From the NCBI RefSeq assembly GCF_001426185.1, contig NZ_LMRP01000001.1, positions 1,032,765 to 1,096,764 on the forward strand: a DNA stretch of 64,000 nt, given 5' to 3'. A program made the translations under genes and the position numbers. The notes under the pieces are model-generated. The model worked only from the letters and a program-made list of their open reading frames with translations, searched no databases and was not told the DNA's origin. This document shows, piece by piece, positions 49,248-58,027 of this stretch. Position 1 is the first letter of the stretch. Every line of letters begins with the position of its first letter. The stretch comes from Rhodococcus sp. Leaf247. GTDB lineage: Bacteria > Actinomycetota > Actinomycetes > Mycobacteriales > Mycobacteriaceae.

Positions 49248-50051
49248 CTAGGTCGGGATACCGTTCGCATCGCACGGCACCGAATGTCCGTCGTCGATGA
49301 GGTGCAACGTCACCCGCATCTCGTCGGGTTGGATACTGCCGGACCAGTCGGCGTACGGATGGTCGAGAAACGCGACGACGACCAGAGCCGACGCTACCAA
49401 TGCGGAGACGAAGGCAATCGGGATTGCCTGCACCACTGCGCTTTCCCGCTTGTCGGCCTGGACGCACATGTAGGTCAGGATCGCCGACGCTCCGATACCC
49501 AGCACGATCCACAGCGGAAGAGGAACGGACGGTTCTGCCTCGGCCGCGCGGGCACGGCGACCGTCCCGGCGCTCGGCCTGCTGATCGAACCATTGCCCGT
49601 ACGCCGCCTCCTGAGAGGCACCGACCGGTTCTTTGGCCGCGAATTCGTCCACCATGGAGTCGACCCAGTGATCGACCGCCGGGGACCGCTCTCCACGCGC
49701 CATGGCCGGCCACTCGTCGGAGACCACGGCACGGGAGTAACAAATGAGGCCACCGTGCAGGCGGTCACCGTCATGCCCTTCGAGAACATCGGCGACGTTG
49801 TGCAATTCCGTCACAGCAACGGCTTCCATGCTGGCTCCGTTGCGCGCACTCTGATAACTCTGCAACGCGAAAAAGATGGTGAATGCCAGCAGCACGGCGA
49901 ACATGGTTCCGATCACCGTCAGAGCGCCTGCCGCCCGGGTGCTGTCGATGAACCAGCCGGGGTCGGGTGCCCGGGTCCGCACTGCCAATTTCACGGTGAC
50001 GGCCAACGCCACGACGACGACCACGATCGCACCCAGTATCCAGCTCGACAC
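49248..50051 (-). CDS. DUF4239 (bestrophin-like) membrane protein
   Basis: The 267-residue protein has two N-terminal helices (ILGAIVVVVVALAVTVKLAV; AGALTVIGTMFAVLLAFTIFFAL), a helical cytoplasmic domain (EAVAVTELHNVADVLEG; WPAMARGERSP), and two C-terminal helices (LPLWIVLGIGASAILTYMCV; IPIAFVSALVASALVVVAFL). This is the DUF4239 layout, distantly like bestrophin channels. Its function is unknown. It follows nothing closely and lies 27 bases before the acyl-CoA dehydrogenase gene. Confidence 0.82.
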   Translation of the reverse strand: MSSWILGAIVVVVVALAVTVKLAVRTRAPDPGWFIDSTRAAGALTVIGTMFAVLLAFTIFFALQSYQSARNGASMEAVAVTELHNVADVLEGHDGDRLHGGLICYSRAVVSDEWPAMARGERSPAVDHWVDSMVDEFAAKEPVGASQEAAYGQWFDQQAERRDGRRARAAEAEPSVPLPLWIVLGIGASAILTYMCVQADKRESAVVQAIPIAFVSALVASALVVVAFLDHPYADWSGSIQPDEMRVTLHLIDDGHSVPCDANGIPT

Positions 50052-50196
50052 CGCGCAACTGTAGGCGCGCCAGCAGTTTCGCGCGACCGGTACCGCATTA
50101 TCCGAGACCGACCATTCCGCTACGCTGCGCGCCGGCGGATTCTATGGTGTTCAGCGACGCAGGATTGCGCCGTGCGGACCGGACAGAGGACGTGCT

Positions 50197-51075
50197 GTGA
50201 TCGCGAGCATCAGAAGGTCGCTCAGGCTGGCCGGAATGCGTCCACTCCCTCGATGGCATTCCGGTCCCGCAATTTCTCTGCACGGCAAACGAATTCTCGT
50301 AACCGGCGCGTCGTCCGGAATAGGCGCCGTCGCGGCCGTGAAACTTGCTTCCGAGGGTGCGACCGTTCTCGCGGTCGCGCGTCGGGAAAGCCTCTTGAAC
50401 GACGTCGTCGGCACGATCAAGGCCTCGGGTGGCACCGCGATCGCCATTCCGGCGGACCTGTCCGACCTCGACGACGTCGACGCCGTGGTCGAGCGCGCCG
50501 GGCACGTGGACGTCCTCATCAACAATGCGGCCAGATCGATTCGGCGGCCGCTCTCGGAGTCCCTCCAGCGGTGGCACGACATAGAGCGGGTGATGGCACT
50601 GAACTATTACGCGCCGCTCCGGCTCGTCCGGGGACTGTCTCCCGGAATGCTCGAACGCGGAGACGGCCACATCATCAATGTCGCCACGTGGCGTGTCCTT
50701 CCTGAGTCGTCGCCGATGTTCGCCCCCTACAACGCCTCCAAGGCCGCGCTGAGCGCGGTCAGCCGTGTCATCGATACCGAATGGGGCGCAGCGGGTGTCC
50801 ATTCCACGACCATCTACTACCCCTTGGTGGCGACACCCATGATCGCGCCGACACGCGCCTACGACGGTGTCGGCGCGCTGAGCGCGGAGGAAGCCGCCGA
50901 CTGGATGGTGACCGCCGTCAAGACCCGACCCATCCGCATCGCTCCCCGTAAAGCCCTGGCTCTCCGGGCACTCGATGTCGTCGCACCGCGCATGCTGAAC
51001 ACCATCCTCGAACGGGAGACGGACCGGATGAACGCGAGAACTGCTTCTGCTGCCCTGATGGCGGACCCGGCGTGA
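50197..51075 (+). CDS. Short-chain dehydrogenase/reductase
   Basis: GTG 50197 follows an AGAGGA ribosome site. The 292-residue SDR has the cofactor motif VTGASSGIGAVAAVKLA, VLINNAARS, and the catalytic YNASKAALS (Tyr and Lys). The usual serine strand reads NVATWRV rather than NVSS, so the third catalytic residue may be the threonine. Its C-terminal region (RIAPRKALALRALDVVAPRML) resembles acyl-chain or steroid SDRs. It starts an operon with a TctC-type binding protein and an EamA transporter by 4-base overlaps. Confidence 0.85.
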   Translation: MIASIRRSLRLAGMRPLPRWHSGPAISLHGKRILVTGASSGIGAVAAVKLASEGATVLAVARRESLLNDVVGTIKASGGTAIAIPADLSDLDDVDAVVERAGHVDVLINNAARSIRRPLSESLQRWHDIERVMALNYYAPLRLVRGLSPGMLERGDGHIINVATWRVLPESSPMFAPYNASKAALSAVSRVIDTEWGAAGVHSTTIYYPLVATPMIAPTRAYDGVGALSAEEAADWMVTAVKTRPIRIAPRKALALRALDVVAPRMLNTILERETDRMNARTASAALMADPA

Positions 51076-52040
51076 ACAGGTCCGCGTTCGCTGCCGCGGT
51101 CGCCGTCACGCTGACGCTGACCGGTTGTGCGACAGAAGAACCCACCGCGGACGTGACGTATCCCGCGGGGCCCGTCACGATGACTGCCGGGGCCGACGAG
51201 GGCAGCGGTTTCGACCTCACCATCCGCTCGGTCGTCGACGCGCTGCAGAAGGAACGCATCGTCGATATTCCACTGCCGGTGCAGAATCGACCGGGCGGCA
51301 GCGGCGCCGACTTCCTCGCCTCCATGGTCCGCGACCACAAGGGCGCCGACGACCAGATCGCGGTGACGTCGCTGTCGATGATGGTCAATCAGGTACGCGG
51401 CACGTCCGACCTCGGATACACCGACGTCACCATGATCGCCCGCCTCATCACCGAGTACTACATGGTCGTGACACCGACCGGGTCCCCCCTCGGCACTCTC
51501 GGCGACGTGATAGCCGCCATCAGGACCGACCCGGCAAGCGTCACGGTCGGGGCCGCCAACGACGACGAACTCCCCTTCGGTCTCCTGGTGTCGGCGGCCG
51601 GTGGCGACCCGTCGACCGTCCGCTACGACACCCGTGAAGGTGGCGGTGAGCAGATCGCCGCCCTCGCGGACGGCACCGTCGACGTCGCGGTGGGCGGCGT
51701 CAGCGAATTCGTCGATCAGGTCACCGCCGGAAACCTCACGGCACTCGGTGTCCTCGCCGAGGACCGCCTTCCCGGACTCGATGTCCCCACCGCTCGTGAA
51801 CAAGGGTTGGACGTCACGCTGTCGAACTGGCGAGGCCTCTACGGACCGCCCGACATGCCGGCCTCCGCCGTCGACTACTGGCAGAACGCGCTCGCCGCGA
51901 TGGTCGAGACACCCACCTGGAAAAAGATCGCGGAACAGCGCAAGTTCACGACCACCTTCATGATCGGCGCCGAGTTCCAGGACTTCCTGGCGTCGAGTCA
52001 GGAGGACGTCGAGACCGGATACCGCGCAGCGCCGCGATGA
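51072..52040 (+). CDS. TctC-type solute-binding lipoprotein, orphan
   Basis: GTG 51072 overlaps the SDR stop. A lipobox LTGC (Cys 19) anchors the 322-residue protein. The body matches the tripartite tricarboxylate transporter receptor family: PVTMTAGADEGSGFDLTIRSV, PVQNRPGGSGADFLASM, GGEQIAALADGTVDVAVGGVSEF and GLYGPPDMPASAVDYW. Those receptors normally pair with TctA/TctB; neither is here. An EamA-type permease follows by an ATGA overlap instead, an uncommon arrangement. Ligand is probably an aromatic or organic acid. Confidence 0.85.
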   Translation: MNRSAFAAAVAVTLTLTGCATEEPTADVTYPAGPVTMTAGADEGSGFDLTIRSVVDALQKERIVDIPLPVQNRPGGSGADFLASMVRDHKGADDQIAVTSLSMMVNQVRGTSDLGYTDVTMIARLITEYYMVVTPTGSPLGTLGDVIAAIRTDPASVTVGAANDDELPFGLLVSAAGGDPSTVRYDTREGGGEQIAALADGTVDVAVGGVSEFVDQVTAGNLTALGVLAEDRLPGLDVPTAREQGLDVTLSNWRGLYGPPDMPASAVDYWQNALAAMVETPTWKKIAEQRKFTTTFMIGAEFQDFLASSQEDVETGYRAAPR

Positions 52041-52945
52041 CCGACTCCGGCTCCGCGGCAGCACTTCCCGGCACGACATCATCGGGACACAGGCCCGAGA
52101 ATCTGGTCCTCGGCGCGACCTTGATCACCGCAGCGTTCTTCTGTGTCGCCCTGGTCGGAGCTCTGGCGAAACAGTCCGGAACATATACCTCGACGGGCGT
52201 GCTGCTGCTGTTCCAGAACGCGATAGGACTGCTCTTCGTCGTCCCGGTGGCTCTGCGGGGCGGACGGTCGACGGTGGCGACCGGGCGGTTCGGCATGCAC
52301 GTCCTGAGAGCGGCTATGGGGACGGCATGCTGGTACGCGCTCTTCTTTGCCATCACCCGAATTCCGCTTGCCGACGCGACGCTGCTCACCTACAGCGCAC
52401 CGCTGTGGATGCCGTTCATCGCATGGGCGGTCACCCGGCAGCGAGTCGCGGGAGCCACCTGGATCGGCGCGGGCATCGGGTTCGTCGGAGTGATTCTCGT
52501 CCTCCAGCCACAGGGACACAGCTTCGGCCTCGGCTCGGCATCCGCCTTGGCCGGCGCGCTGTTCTTGGCTCTCGCGATGATGTCGGTCCGCTGGCTGGGT
52601 GCCACCGAACCGGTCATCAGAGTCCTCTTCTACTACTTCCTGCTGTCCACCGTCATCTCCGTCCCGATCGCGCTGGCGGACTGGGAACCGATACCGCCGC
52701 AAGCGTGGGTGTCGTTGACGGCTCTCGGCTTCGCGCAGCTGGCCTCGCAGACGCTCATCGTGGTGGCCTACCGGTACGCCTCCGCCGAGAAGATCGGCCC
52801 GTTCATCTACACCGTCATCATCTTCGCCGCCCTCGTCGACTGGGTCGTCTGGAATCACCGACCCTCGCTCGTCGCCGGCCTCGGCATGGCGCTCGTCATC
52901 GGTGGAGGGCTCGTCGCGGTCCGGGTGCGACGACGGTCGGGGTGA
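52037..52945 (+). CDS. EamA/DMT-superfamily transporter
   Basis: The 302-residue protein has ten hydrophobic helices in two EamA repeats (LGATLITAAFFCVALVGALAK; LADATLLTYSAPLWMPFIAWAV; IGAGIGFVGVILVLQP / SASALAGALFLALAMMSVRWLG; LASQTLIVVAYRYASAEKIGP; LGMALVIGGGLVAV). It moves small metabolites across the membrane. The ATG overlaps the TctC-type gene (ATGA), so they share a message, hinting at a combined uptake or export system. Confidence 0.87.
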   Translation: MTDSGSAAALPGTTSSGHRPENLVLGATLITAAFFCVALVGALAKQSGTYTSTGVLLLFQNAIGLLFVVPVALRGGRSTVATGRFGMHVLRAAMGTACWYALFFAITRIPLADATLLTYSAPLWMPFIAWAVTRQRVAGATWIGAGIGFVGVILVLQPQGHSFGLGSASALAGALFLALAMMSVRWLGATEPVIRVLFYYFLLSTVISVPIALADWEPIPPQAWVSLTALGFAQLASQTLIVVAYRYASAEKIGPFIYTVIIFAALVDWVVWNHRPSLVAGLGMALVIGGGLVAVRVRRRSG

Positions 52946-53118
52946 GGGCGACAAGCCCGTCGACGGAACCGCCCGCGTGTCCGCCGATCGTGCCGTAGGT
53001 TCCCTCCATGCTCCGAGCGCCGATCACTGCAACCCGTGGCCGCTCCATTCACCGCAGACATGGTCACCCCAGCAAGATAGGCCAGGTCGCAGGTGGTGAT
53101 CCCTGCAACACTCGGTAC

Positions 53119-53619
53119 ATGCCGTCACCCGCCTCCGTGCCCCGTCTCCAGACCTCGAGGCACCTGTATGTCGCACTGGATACACAGAGGACCGACCCCT
53201 GCGTCCGACGCATCCAGGCCACCGACCTTCGACGTGCGACGGCCGTTCACGACGAGCTGAGCGACCCTGCCGCGGGAATCGTCGCGGTCCTGGACGTCGA
53301 GTTCCTCATCGCGTCGTCGGCACGTACGGCCCGCCAGGAGTATCGACGCCGCGGGCTGGACGACGTCACCGCGAGGACGGTGCAGTACGTCGGCACGCCG
53401 ACAGGACTCGCGGGACTGATCGCCGACATCGGCGCCGCCGGAGTGGCCGACGGGGTCGTCCTCGTCGCGCTGGACGACAGTGCCTCGACCGAGTTGTTCT
53501 CGTCCACAACGCTTCCGCATCTCCTACGGCTCGGTATCGTCGACACCGAGAACGCGTCGGTAGTGGGTGCCGAGGCTCGATCATCTGCGAGAGAGTGTGT
53601 AGCACATGGAGGTTCGTGA
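53119..53619 (+). CDS. Fragment resembling the C-terminal half of a luciferase-like monooxygenase
   Basis: The 166-residue protein has LRRATAVHDELSDPAAGIVAVL, then VQYVGTPTGLAGLIADIGAAGVADGVVLVAL and TTLPHLLRLGIVD, which recall the last third of LLM flavin oxidoreductases (GTP...IADRLxxxxxxGADGFVL...LPELQRRG). The N-terminal barrel is absent. It may be a decayed gene or a separate small protein. Its last 14 bases overlap the LysR start. The 173 bases before it (52946-53118) show nothing I can name. Confidence 0.5.
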   Translation: MPSPASVPRLQTSRHLYVALDTQRTDPCVRRIQATDLRRATAVHDELSDPAAGIVAVLDVEFLIASSARTARQEYRRRGLDDVTARTVQYVGTPTGLAGLIADIGAAGVADGVVLVALDDSASTELFSSTTLPHLLRLGIVDTENASVVGAEARSSARECVAHGGS

Positions 53620-54529
53620 ACTCGAGTGGTTTGTCGTGTTGGCGAGGACGGAGAATGTGACCAACGCGGCGACACAGCTCCATGTCAGCCAACCGACGTT
53701 GTCCAGAGCGCTCGCCAGAATAGAACGTCAACTCGGCGTGAAGCTGTTCGACCGCAATCAGAATCGGCTACGTCTGAACAAGTACGGTGAGATCTACCGG
53801 GCACATGCCGAGCGCGCCATGAAGGAGCTCACGCAGGGCGAAGAACGCATCCGCACCCTCGTCGACCCGCATCAGGGCGTCGTGTCGTTGGGGTTCCTGC
53901 ACTCTTTCGGTGGATGGCTCGTTCCGTCGTTGCTCGATCGCTATCACGTGCAGGCGCCACTCACGTCGTTCGAATTGGAAGGTGGGGCTGCCGATTCCAT
54001 CGTCGAGGCAGTGCGCTCGGGCCGGATCGACATCGGCTTCGTCGCACCCCGACCCGTGGCCGACGATCTGGCGTGGGTGCGGCTGGGTCGCGAGCTGCTG
54101 TGTCTCGAGGTGCCACCGGGTGACGAGTTCGCCGATCGGGAGTCCATCTCGATCGCCGAGATCTCGACGCGCCCCATGATCGCACTCGGACAGAGCTACG
54201 GACTGCGACACGTGGTGGACAGATTGTTCGACGATGCCGGCTGCGTGCCGTCGATCAGCATCGAGGCCACGGAGCTGTCCACGCTCCGCGCCCTGGTGCG
54301 CCACGGAAGTGGAATCGCGATCGTTCCGGTACCGCGTTTGGATCAGCAATCTCCCACTGTCACAGTGCCGATCAGCGACGCCAACGCATTCCGCTCCTAC
54401 GGCGTCATCACGCGGAACGACGGTCCGACGGGGAGTGCTGCGCGCGCATTCCTGGAATTCGTGACCGGTTCGTACGACGAGTCGTTGCTCGACGAGCCGA
54501 CCACGGCGTCGCCGGTCCCGACGGCCTGA
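53606..54529 (+). CDS. LysR-family regulator of the aromatic pathway
   Basis: The 307-residue protein has a LysR HTH (LEWFVVLARTENVTNAATQLHVSQPTLSRALARIE in blocks) and an effector domain (GVVSLGFLHSFGGWLVPSLL; GRIDIGFVAPRPV; LRALVRHGSGIAIVPVP). It ends one base before the convergent dioxygenase gene. Standing beside the catabolic cluster, it is the likely pathway regulator responding to an intermediate; direct evidence is lacking. Confidence 0.85.
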   Translation: MEVRELEWFVVLARTENVTNAATQLHVSQPTLSRALARIERQLGVKLFDRNQNRLRLNKYGEIYRAHAERAMKELTQGEERIRTLVDPHQGVVSLGFLHSFGGWLVPSLLDRYHVQAPLTSFELEGGAADSIVEAVRSGRIDIGFVAPRPVADDLAWVRLGRELLCLEVPPGDEFADRESISIAEISTRPMIALGQSYGLRHVVDRLFDDAGCVPSISIEATELSTLRALVRHGSGIAIVPVPRLDQQSPTVTVPISDANAFRSYGVITRNDGPTGSAARAFLEFVTGSYDESLLDEPTTASPVPTA

Positions 54530-55399
54530 TTACTGCGACGGTGCGAGCACGATGTCGAAGGTGACCTCGCTCCATGTCGACACCGCGCGACCGTCGGGCG
54601 TCGGAACGCCCTCGCGACGTACGAACTGCTTGATCAACGACTCCTTGACGCCGAACACCGCATCTTTCCAGCCGATCTCGTCACCGTCGACGAAGATGTG
54701 CGTGACCAACCGGCGATAGCCGTCGGCAGTGACCATGAAGTGCAGGTGGCTCGCGCGCATCGGCGACCGTCCCACCGCGGCGAGCATGCTCCCGACGGGG
54801 CCGTCGTGCGGAATCGGGTAGGGCGTCGGAGTCAGCCCCCAGAAGCGGAACGCGCCGTTGTCGTCCGAGAACAGGTGCGCCCGGGCGGCCGTTCGATCGT
54901 CGTCGTACTGGACGTCGTACAGGCCGTCCTCATCCGCTTCCCAGACCTCGATCCGCGCACCGACGACTGGACGGCCATCGGTCCCCCGGACGGTTCCGCT
55001 CACCCAGCAGGGCTCACCGGCCGCACCGAAGGCCATGTCGCCGCCGTCCTGGATCTCGGGAGCCCCGTCGACGAAGAAGGGCCCGAAGACGGTGGCCTCG
55101 GTGGCATCCGCCACCGGTGGGTTGTTCATGCCGATGACCTGCATGGACAACCCCAGCACGTCGGACAACAGGATGAACTCCTGACGGGTCTCGGTGCACG
55201 TCTGCCCGGTCCGGGTGAGGAAGTCGATCATCGTGTTCCACTCGGTCTCCGTGAGCCTGAGCTCGCGGGCCGCGGCGTGAACATGGCGGGTCACCGTCTG
55301 CATGATCTGCCGTAACCGGCCGTCGGGTGCTCCGTCGAAGGACCGCACCACGGTGTCGACGAGCATCTGCTCGCGTTCTGTCTGTACATCGTCGGACAT
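54530..55399 (-). CDS. Intradiol ring-cleavage dioxygenase, hydroxyquinol 1,2-dioxygenase type
   Basis: The 289-residue enzyme has the N-terminal dimerisation helices ([23 protein letters not shown]), the catalytic beta sandwich starting [20 protein letters not shown], and iron ligands Tyr ([10 protein letters not shown]), Tyr ([11 protein letters not shown]), and two His (RASHLHFMV and a following Thr-His). The pattern is closer to hydroxyquinol than catechol dioxygenases. It makes maleylacetate from hydroxyquinol. The next gene is maleylacetate reductase, which confirms the pairing. Confidence 0.9.
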   Translation of the reverse strand: MSDDVQTEREQMLVDTVVRSFDGAPDGRLRQIMQTVTRHVHAAARELRLTETEWNTMIDFLTRTGQTCTETRQEFILLSDVLGLSMQVIGMNNPPVADATEATVFGPFFVDGAPEIQDGGDMAFGAAGEPCWVSGTVRGTDGRPVVGARIEVWEADEDGLYDVQYDDDRTAARAHLFSDDNGAFRFWGLTPTPYPIPHDGPVGSMLAAVGRSPMRASHLHFMVTADGYRRLVTHIFVDGDEIGWKDAVFGVKESLIKQFVRREGVPTPDGRAVSTWSEVTFDIVLAPSQ

Positions 55400-55408
55400 G
55401 GTTGCTCC

Positions 55409-56479
55409 TCAGTAGTCGCGGCGTCCCACAGGGGCACCTGCCCACGCGGCGCCGATCAGCGCACTAAGCATCGCTGGGTCGACCGGGCGCGGAGTGGACG
55501 GTGGTACGAGTGCCGCGACCCGCGTTGCAGCATCGTCGATGCCGCCCTCCGGCATACCGAGTTCCCGCAACGATCCGACCACACCGAGCTCCTCGCGCAG
55601 GGCGAACAGGCCGGATGCGGCGTCGGGGCCGCCCACCGCGTGTGACACTCGCGACGCGGCATCCGGAGCCGTCGACGCGAACAGATCCATGACGTACGGC
55701 AGCACGACGGCGTGGGTCTGCGCATGGGCCAGATCGAAGGTACCGCCGAGCACATGGCAGATCTTGTGGTGCAGTCCACTCCCCGCCGACGCGAAGGCGA
55801 CGGCGGCCAGATACGCGCCGTACAGCGTGCGTTCGAGGGCATCCAGGTCGTCTGCGTCGGCGGCGATCCCACGGAGCCCGGGAACCAGTGCCCTGATCCC
55901 CTCGGTCCCCAGCGCGGTGTTGATCGGGTCGGCGCGAGGTGCCCAGAAGCCGTCCACCGCGTGCGCAAGGGCGTTGAGTCCCGACGCCACGGCCAGGTCG
56001 GCGGGCAGCGTCGCGAACAATTCGGCGTCGTAGACGACTGTCCGAGGGAGCACCGCCGGACTCGACCCGGTGGTCTTCCGATCGCCCGCGGTCTGCCCCC
56101 ACACGTCGGTCGCTTCGGATCCGGCGAACGTCGTCGGAACCGCGACGATCGGTGTCCCGGTGTCGCGAGCGACGTACTTGGCGAGTCCGGTGGCGGACCC
56201 TCCACCGATGGACACGACCACATCGACGTTCTCGCGCCGGGCGAGCGCCACGGCTGCGTCGCCGTGTTCCACGGGTACGTGCTGGACGATCTCGCCGATC
56301 CTGGCGACCACCGGGATTCGCGTCGCCACCGAGTCGGCCACCGCGGCCACCGAGGTGTCCGCGACGAGCAGAACTCGAGCGCCGGACAGTGCGGCGACCG
56401 CGGCCTCCACGTTGTCGACGACGCGACCGTGCTGGAACAGCACTCGCTGCGCGAGGGTGGTGTGGTCGAAGGCCATCAT
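55409..56479 (-). CDS. Maleylacetate reductase
   Basis: The 356-residue iron-type alcohol dehydrogenase reduces maleylacetate to 3-oxoadipate with NADH. It shows VVSIGGGSATGLAKYVARD, VPTTFAGSEATDVWG, LNALAHAVDGFWAP (metal His), and GLHHKICHVLGGTFDLAHAQTHAVVLPY. It follows the alpha/beta hydrolase gene by ATGA overlap and precedes the dioxygenase by nine bases. The 3-oxoadipate would enter central metabolism through succinyl-CoA and acetyl-CoA. Confidence 0.93.
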   Translation of the reverse strand: MMAFDHTTLAQRVLFQHGRVVDNVEAAVAALSGARVLLVADTSVAAVADSVATRIPVVARIGEIVQHVPVEHGDAAVALARRENVDVVVSIGGGSATGLAKYVARDTGTPIVAVPTTFAGSEATDVWGQTAGDRKTTGSSPAVLPRTVVYDAELFATLPADLAVASGLNALAHAVDGFWAPRADPINTALGTEGIRALVPGLRGIAADADDLDALERTLYGAYLAAVAFASAGSGLHHKICHVLGGTFDLAHAQTHAVVLPYVMDLFASTAPDAASRVSHAVGGPDAASGLFALREELGVVGSLRELGMPEGGIDDAATRVAALVPPSTPRPVDPAMLSALIGAAWAGAPVGRRDY

Positions 56480-57183
56480 GCTCGGGCCACCGAGTCGGTC
56501 AGCGCGGCATGCCAGCGAGCGAGGTTCGCGGCGACGGATTCCGGTGCTTCGAGCGTCGACAGATGACCCACGCCGGCGAGCACGACCAGTTCGGCACCCG
56601 GAACCAAGCTGGTGACCTCACGACCCAGGTCACTCGGTGTGATGGCGTCGTCGGTGCCGGCGATCACCAGGGTGGGCACGGTGAGAGAAGACAGTTCGTC
56701 CCGACGATCGTGTCGGGTCATCACGGCGACCTGCTGGGCGACGAGGACGTCCTCCCCCAGGTCGCGTGCCATCGTCGCGGCGAGATCGGCGACCTCCGGC
56801 CGACGGGGTGCTACAGCACCGGACATCGCGGTCACCGCCTCGTCGAAGCGTCCCCCGCGCACCATCTCGATGATGCGACGAGAGTTCTCCCGACGCCCGG
56901 CGTCCGCTGCGATCGCAGACGAGTTCAGCAGAGCCAGGCCGTGCACCCGCGGTGACATCCGGAGCGCTATCTCCAGGGCTACATAGCTTCCCATCGAGTT
57001 CCCCGCGACGGCGAACCGTGGGGGGCATTGCTCGAGGACGCTGTCCGCCATCGCCGAGATCGATGATCCTTCTCCGCGAACCACGATCGTCTCGATCGAG
57101 TCCGCCAGCAGGTCGGCGACGGGCTGCCAGAGACGTTCGTCCGACCCGAGTGCGGGGACGAAGACGAGCGGGAGTGCTGTCAT
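56476..57183 (-). CDS. Alpha/beta hydrolase
   Basis: The 235-residue hydrolase has the catalytic Ser in VAGNSMGSYVALEIAL, Asp in VIAGTDDAITP and His in LAGVGHLSTLEAPE. It resembles 3-oxoadipate enol-lactonase-like and other carbon-carbon or ester hydrolases. Overlaps of ATGA with both neighbours place it firmly in the aromatic operon. Its substrate could be a lactone or a ring-cleavage product. Confidence 0.87.
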   Translation of the reverse strand: MTALPLVFVPALGSDERLWQPVADLLADSIETIVVRGEGSSISAMADSVLEQCPPRFAVAGNSMGSYVALEIALRMSPRVHGLALLNSSAIAADAGRRENSRRIIEMVRGGRFDEAVTAMSGAVAPRRPEVADLAATMARDLGEDVLVAQQVAVMTRHDRRDELSSLTVPTLVIAGTDDAITPSDLGREVTSLVPGAELVVLAGVGHLSTLEAPESVAANLARWHAALTDSVARA

Positions 57184-57977
57184 GTCGCTGCTCCGTCGAC
57201 AGCCAATATGCATCCCGAGGTGAAGCCCGCGTGCTCGGACACCAGGTAGGCCACCGCTTCGGCTATCTCCGACCCGGTTCCGGTGCGGCCCAGCGGTATC
57301 GCTGCTCGGGTGGCGGCCTGTGCATCGGCGGGGAGTGCATCGAAGATGTCCCGGACTCGACCCGCGTCCGGAAGGACCAGTCCGGGAGACACCGCGTTGA
57401 CGGTGATTCCGGTGGTTCCCAGGTCCTTCGCCAACTGCTTGGTGAATCCGTTCACGGCGGCCTTCGACGCGGCATAGGGCAGACGCGCGCCGACTGTCCC
57501 CGAGGGGCCCGAGAGCCCCTTCGCCACCGCCGACGAGAAGTTGACGATACGGCCGTAGTCGTGTCGGAGCATGAGCTGCACCGCTTCTCGGCTGCAGAGG
57601 AACGCACTGGTGAGATTGTTGTCCACCACCCTGCGCCACACGTCCACCCCGAGATCCGCGAGCGAGCGCACCGGGTCCGTGCCGCTACCTCCCGCAGTGT
57701 TGACCAGGGCGTCGAGTCGGCCGAAGCGTTCGTCGATCTGCTGGAACGCCGCCACGACGGCCGCCTCGTCCGCGAGATCGGCGACGACGGTGATGACCTC
57801 GATGCCGGGGTGCAGCTCCTCGATGTGGGCTCGGGTGTTCTTCAGGCCCGTGTCCTGCAGGTCGAGGAGAGCGAGTGAGAAGCCCGCTCTCGCCAGACGT
57901 TCGGCGATCTCGGCTCCCAGGCCCTGTGCGGCGCCGCTGACGGCGGCGACGCGGGTGACGGTGGTGTGGTCGGACAC
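57180..57977 (-). CDS. Short-chain dehydrogenase/reductase of the aromatic operon
   Basis: GTG 57977 with AGGAGA before it gives a 265-residue SDR: VAAVSGAAQGLGAEIAERLA, DALVNTAGGSG, NFSSAVAKG (Ser strand) and YAASKAAVNGF (Tyr, Lys). It oxidises or reduces an intermediate, perhaps making a hydroxyl or keto group needed for ring cleavage. Its stop overlaps the hydrolase start. Confidence 0.88.
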   Translation of the reverse strand: MSDHTTVTRVAAVSGAAQGLGAEIAERLARAGFSLALLDLQDTGLKNTRAHIEELHPGIEVITVVADLADEAAVVAAFQQIDERFGRLDALVNTAGGSGTDPVRSLADLGVDVWRRVVDNNLTSAFLCSREAVQLMLRHDYGRIVNFSSAVAKGLSGPSGTVGARLPYAASKAAVNGFTKQLAKDLGTTGITVNAVSPGLVLPDAGRVRDIFDALPADAQAATRAAIPLGRTGTGSEIAEAVAYLVSEHAGFTSGCILAVDGAAT

Positions 57978-58027
57978 GGATCTCCTATGACGTGATGTGA
58001 ACGGACGGGTTCGCCGAGAAGCGGACA

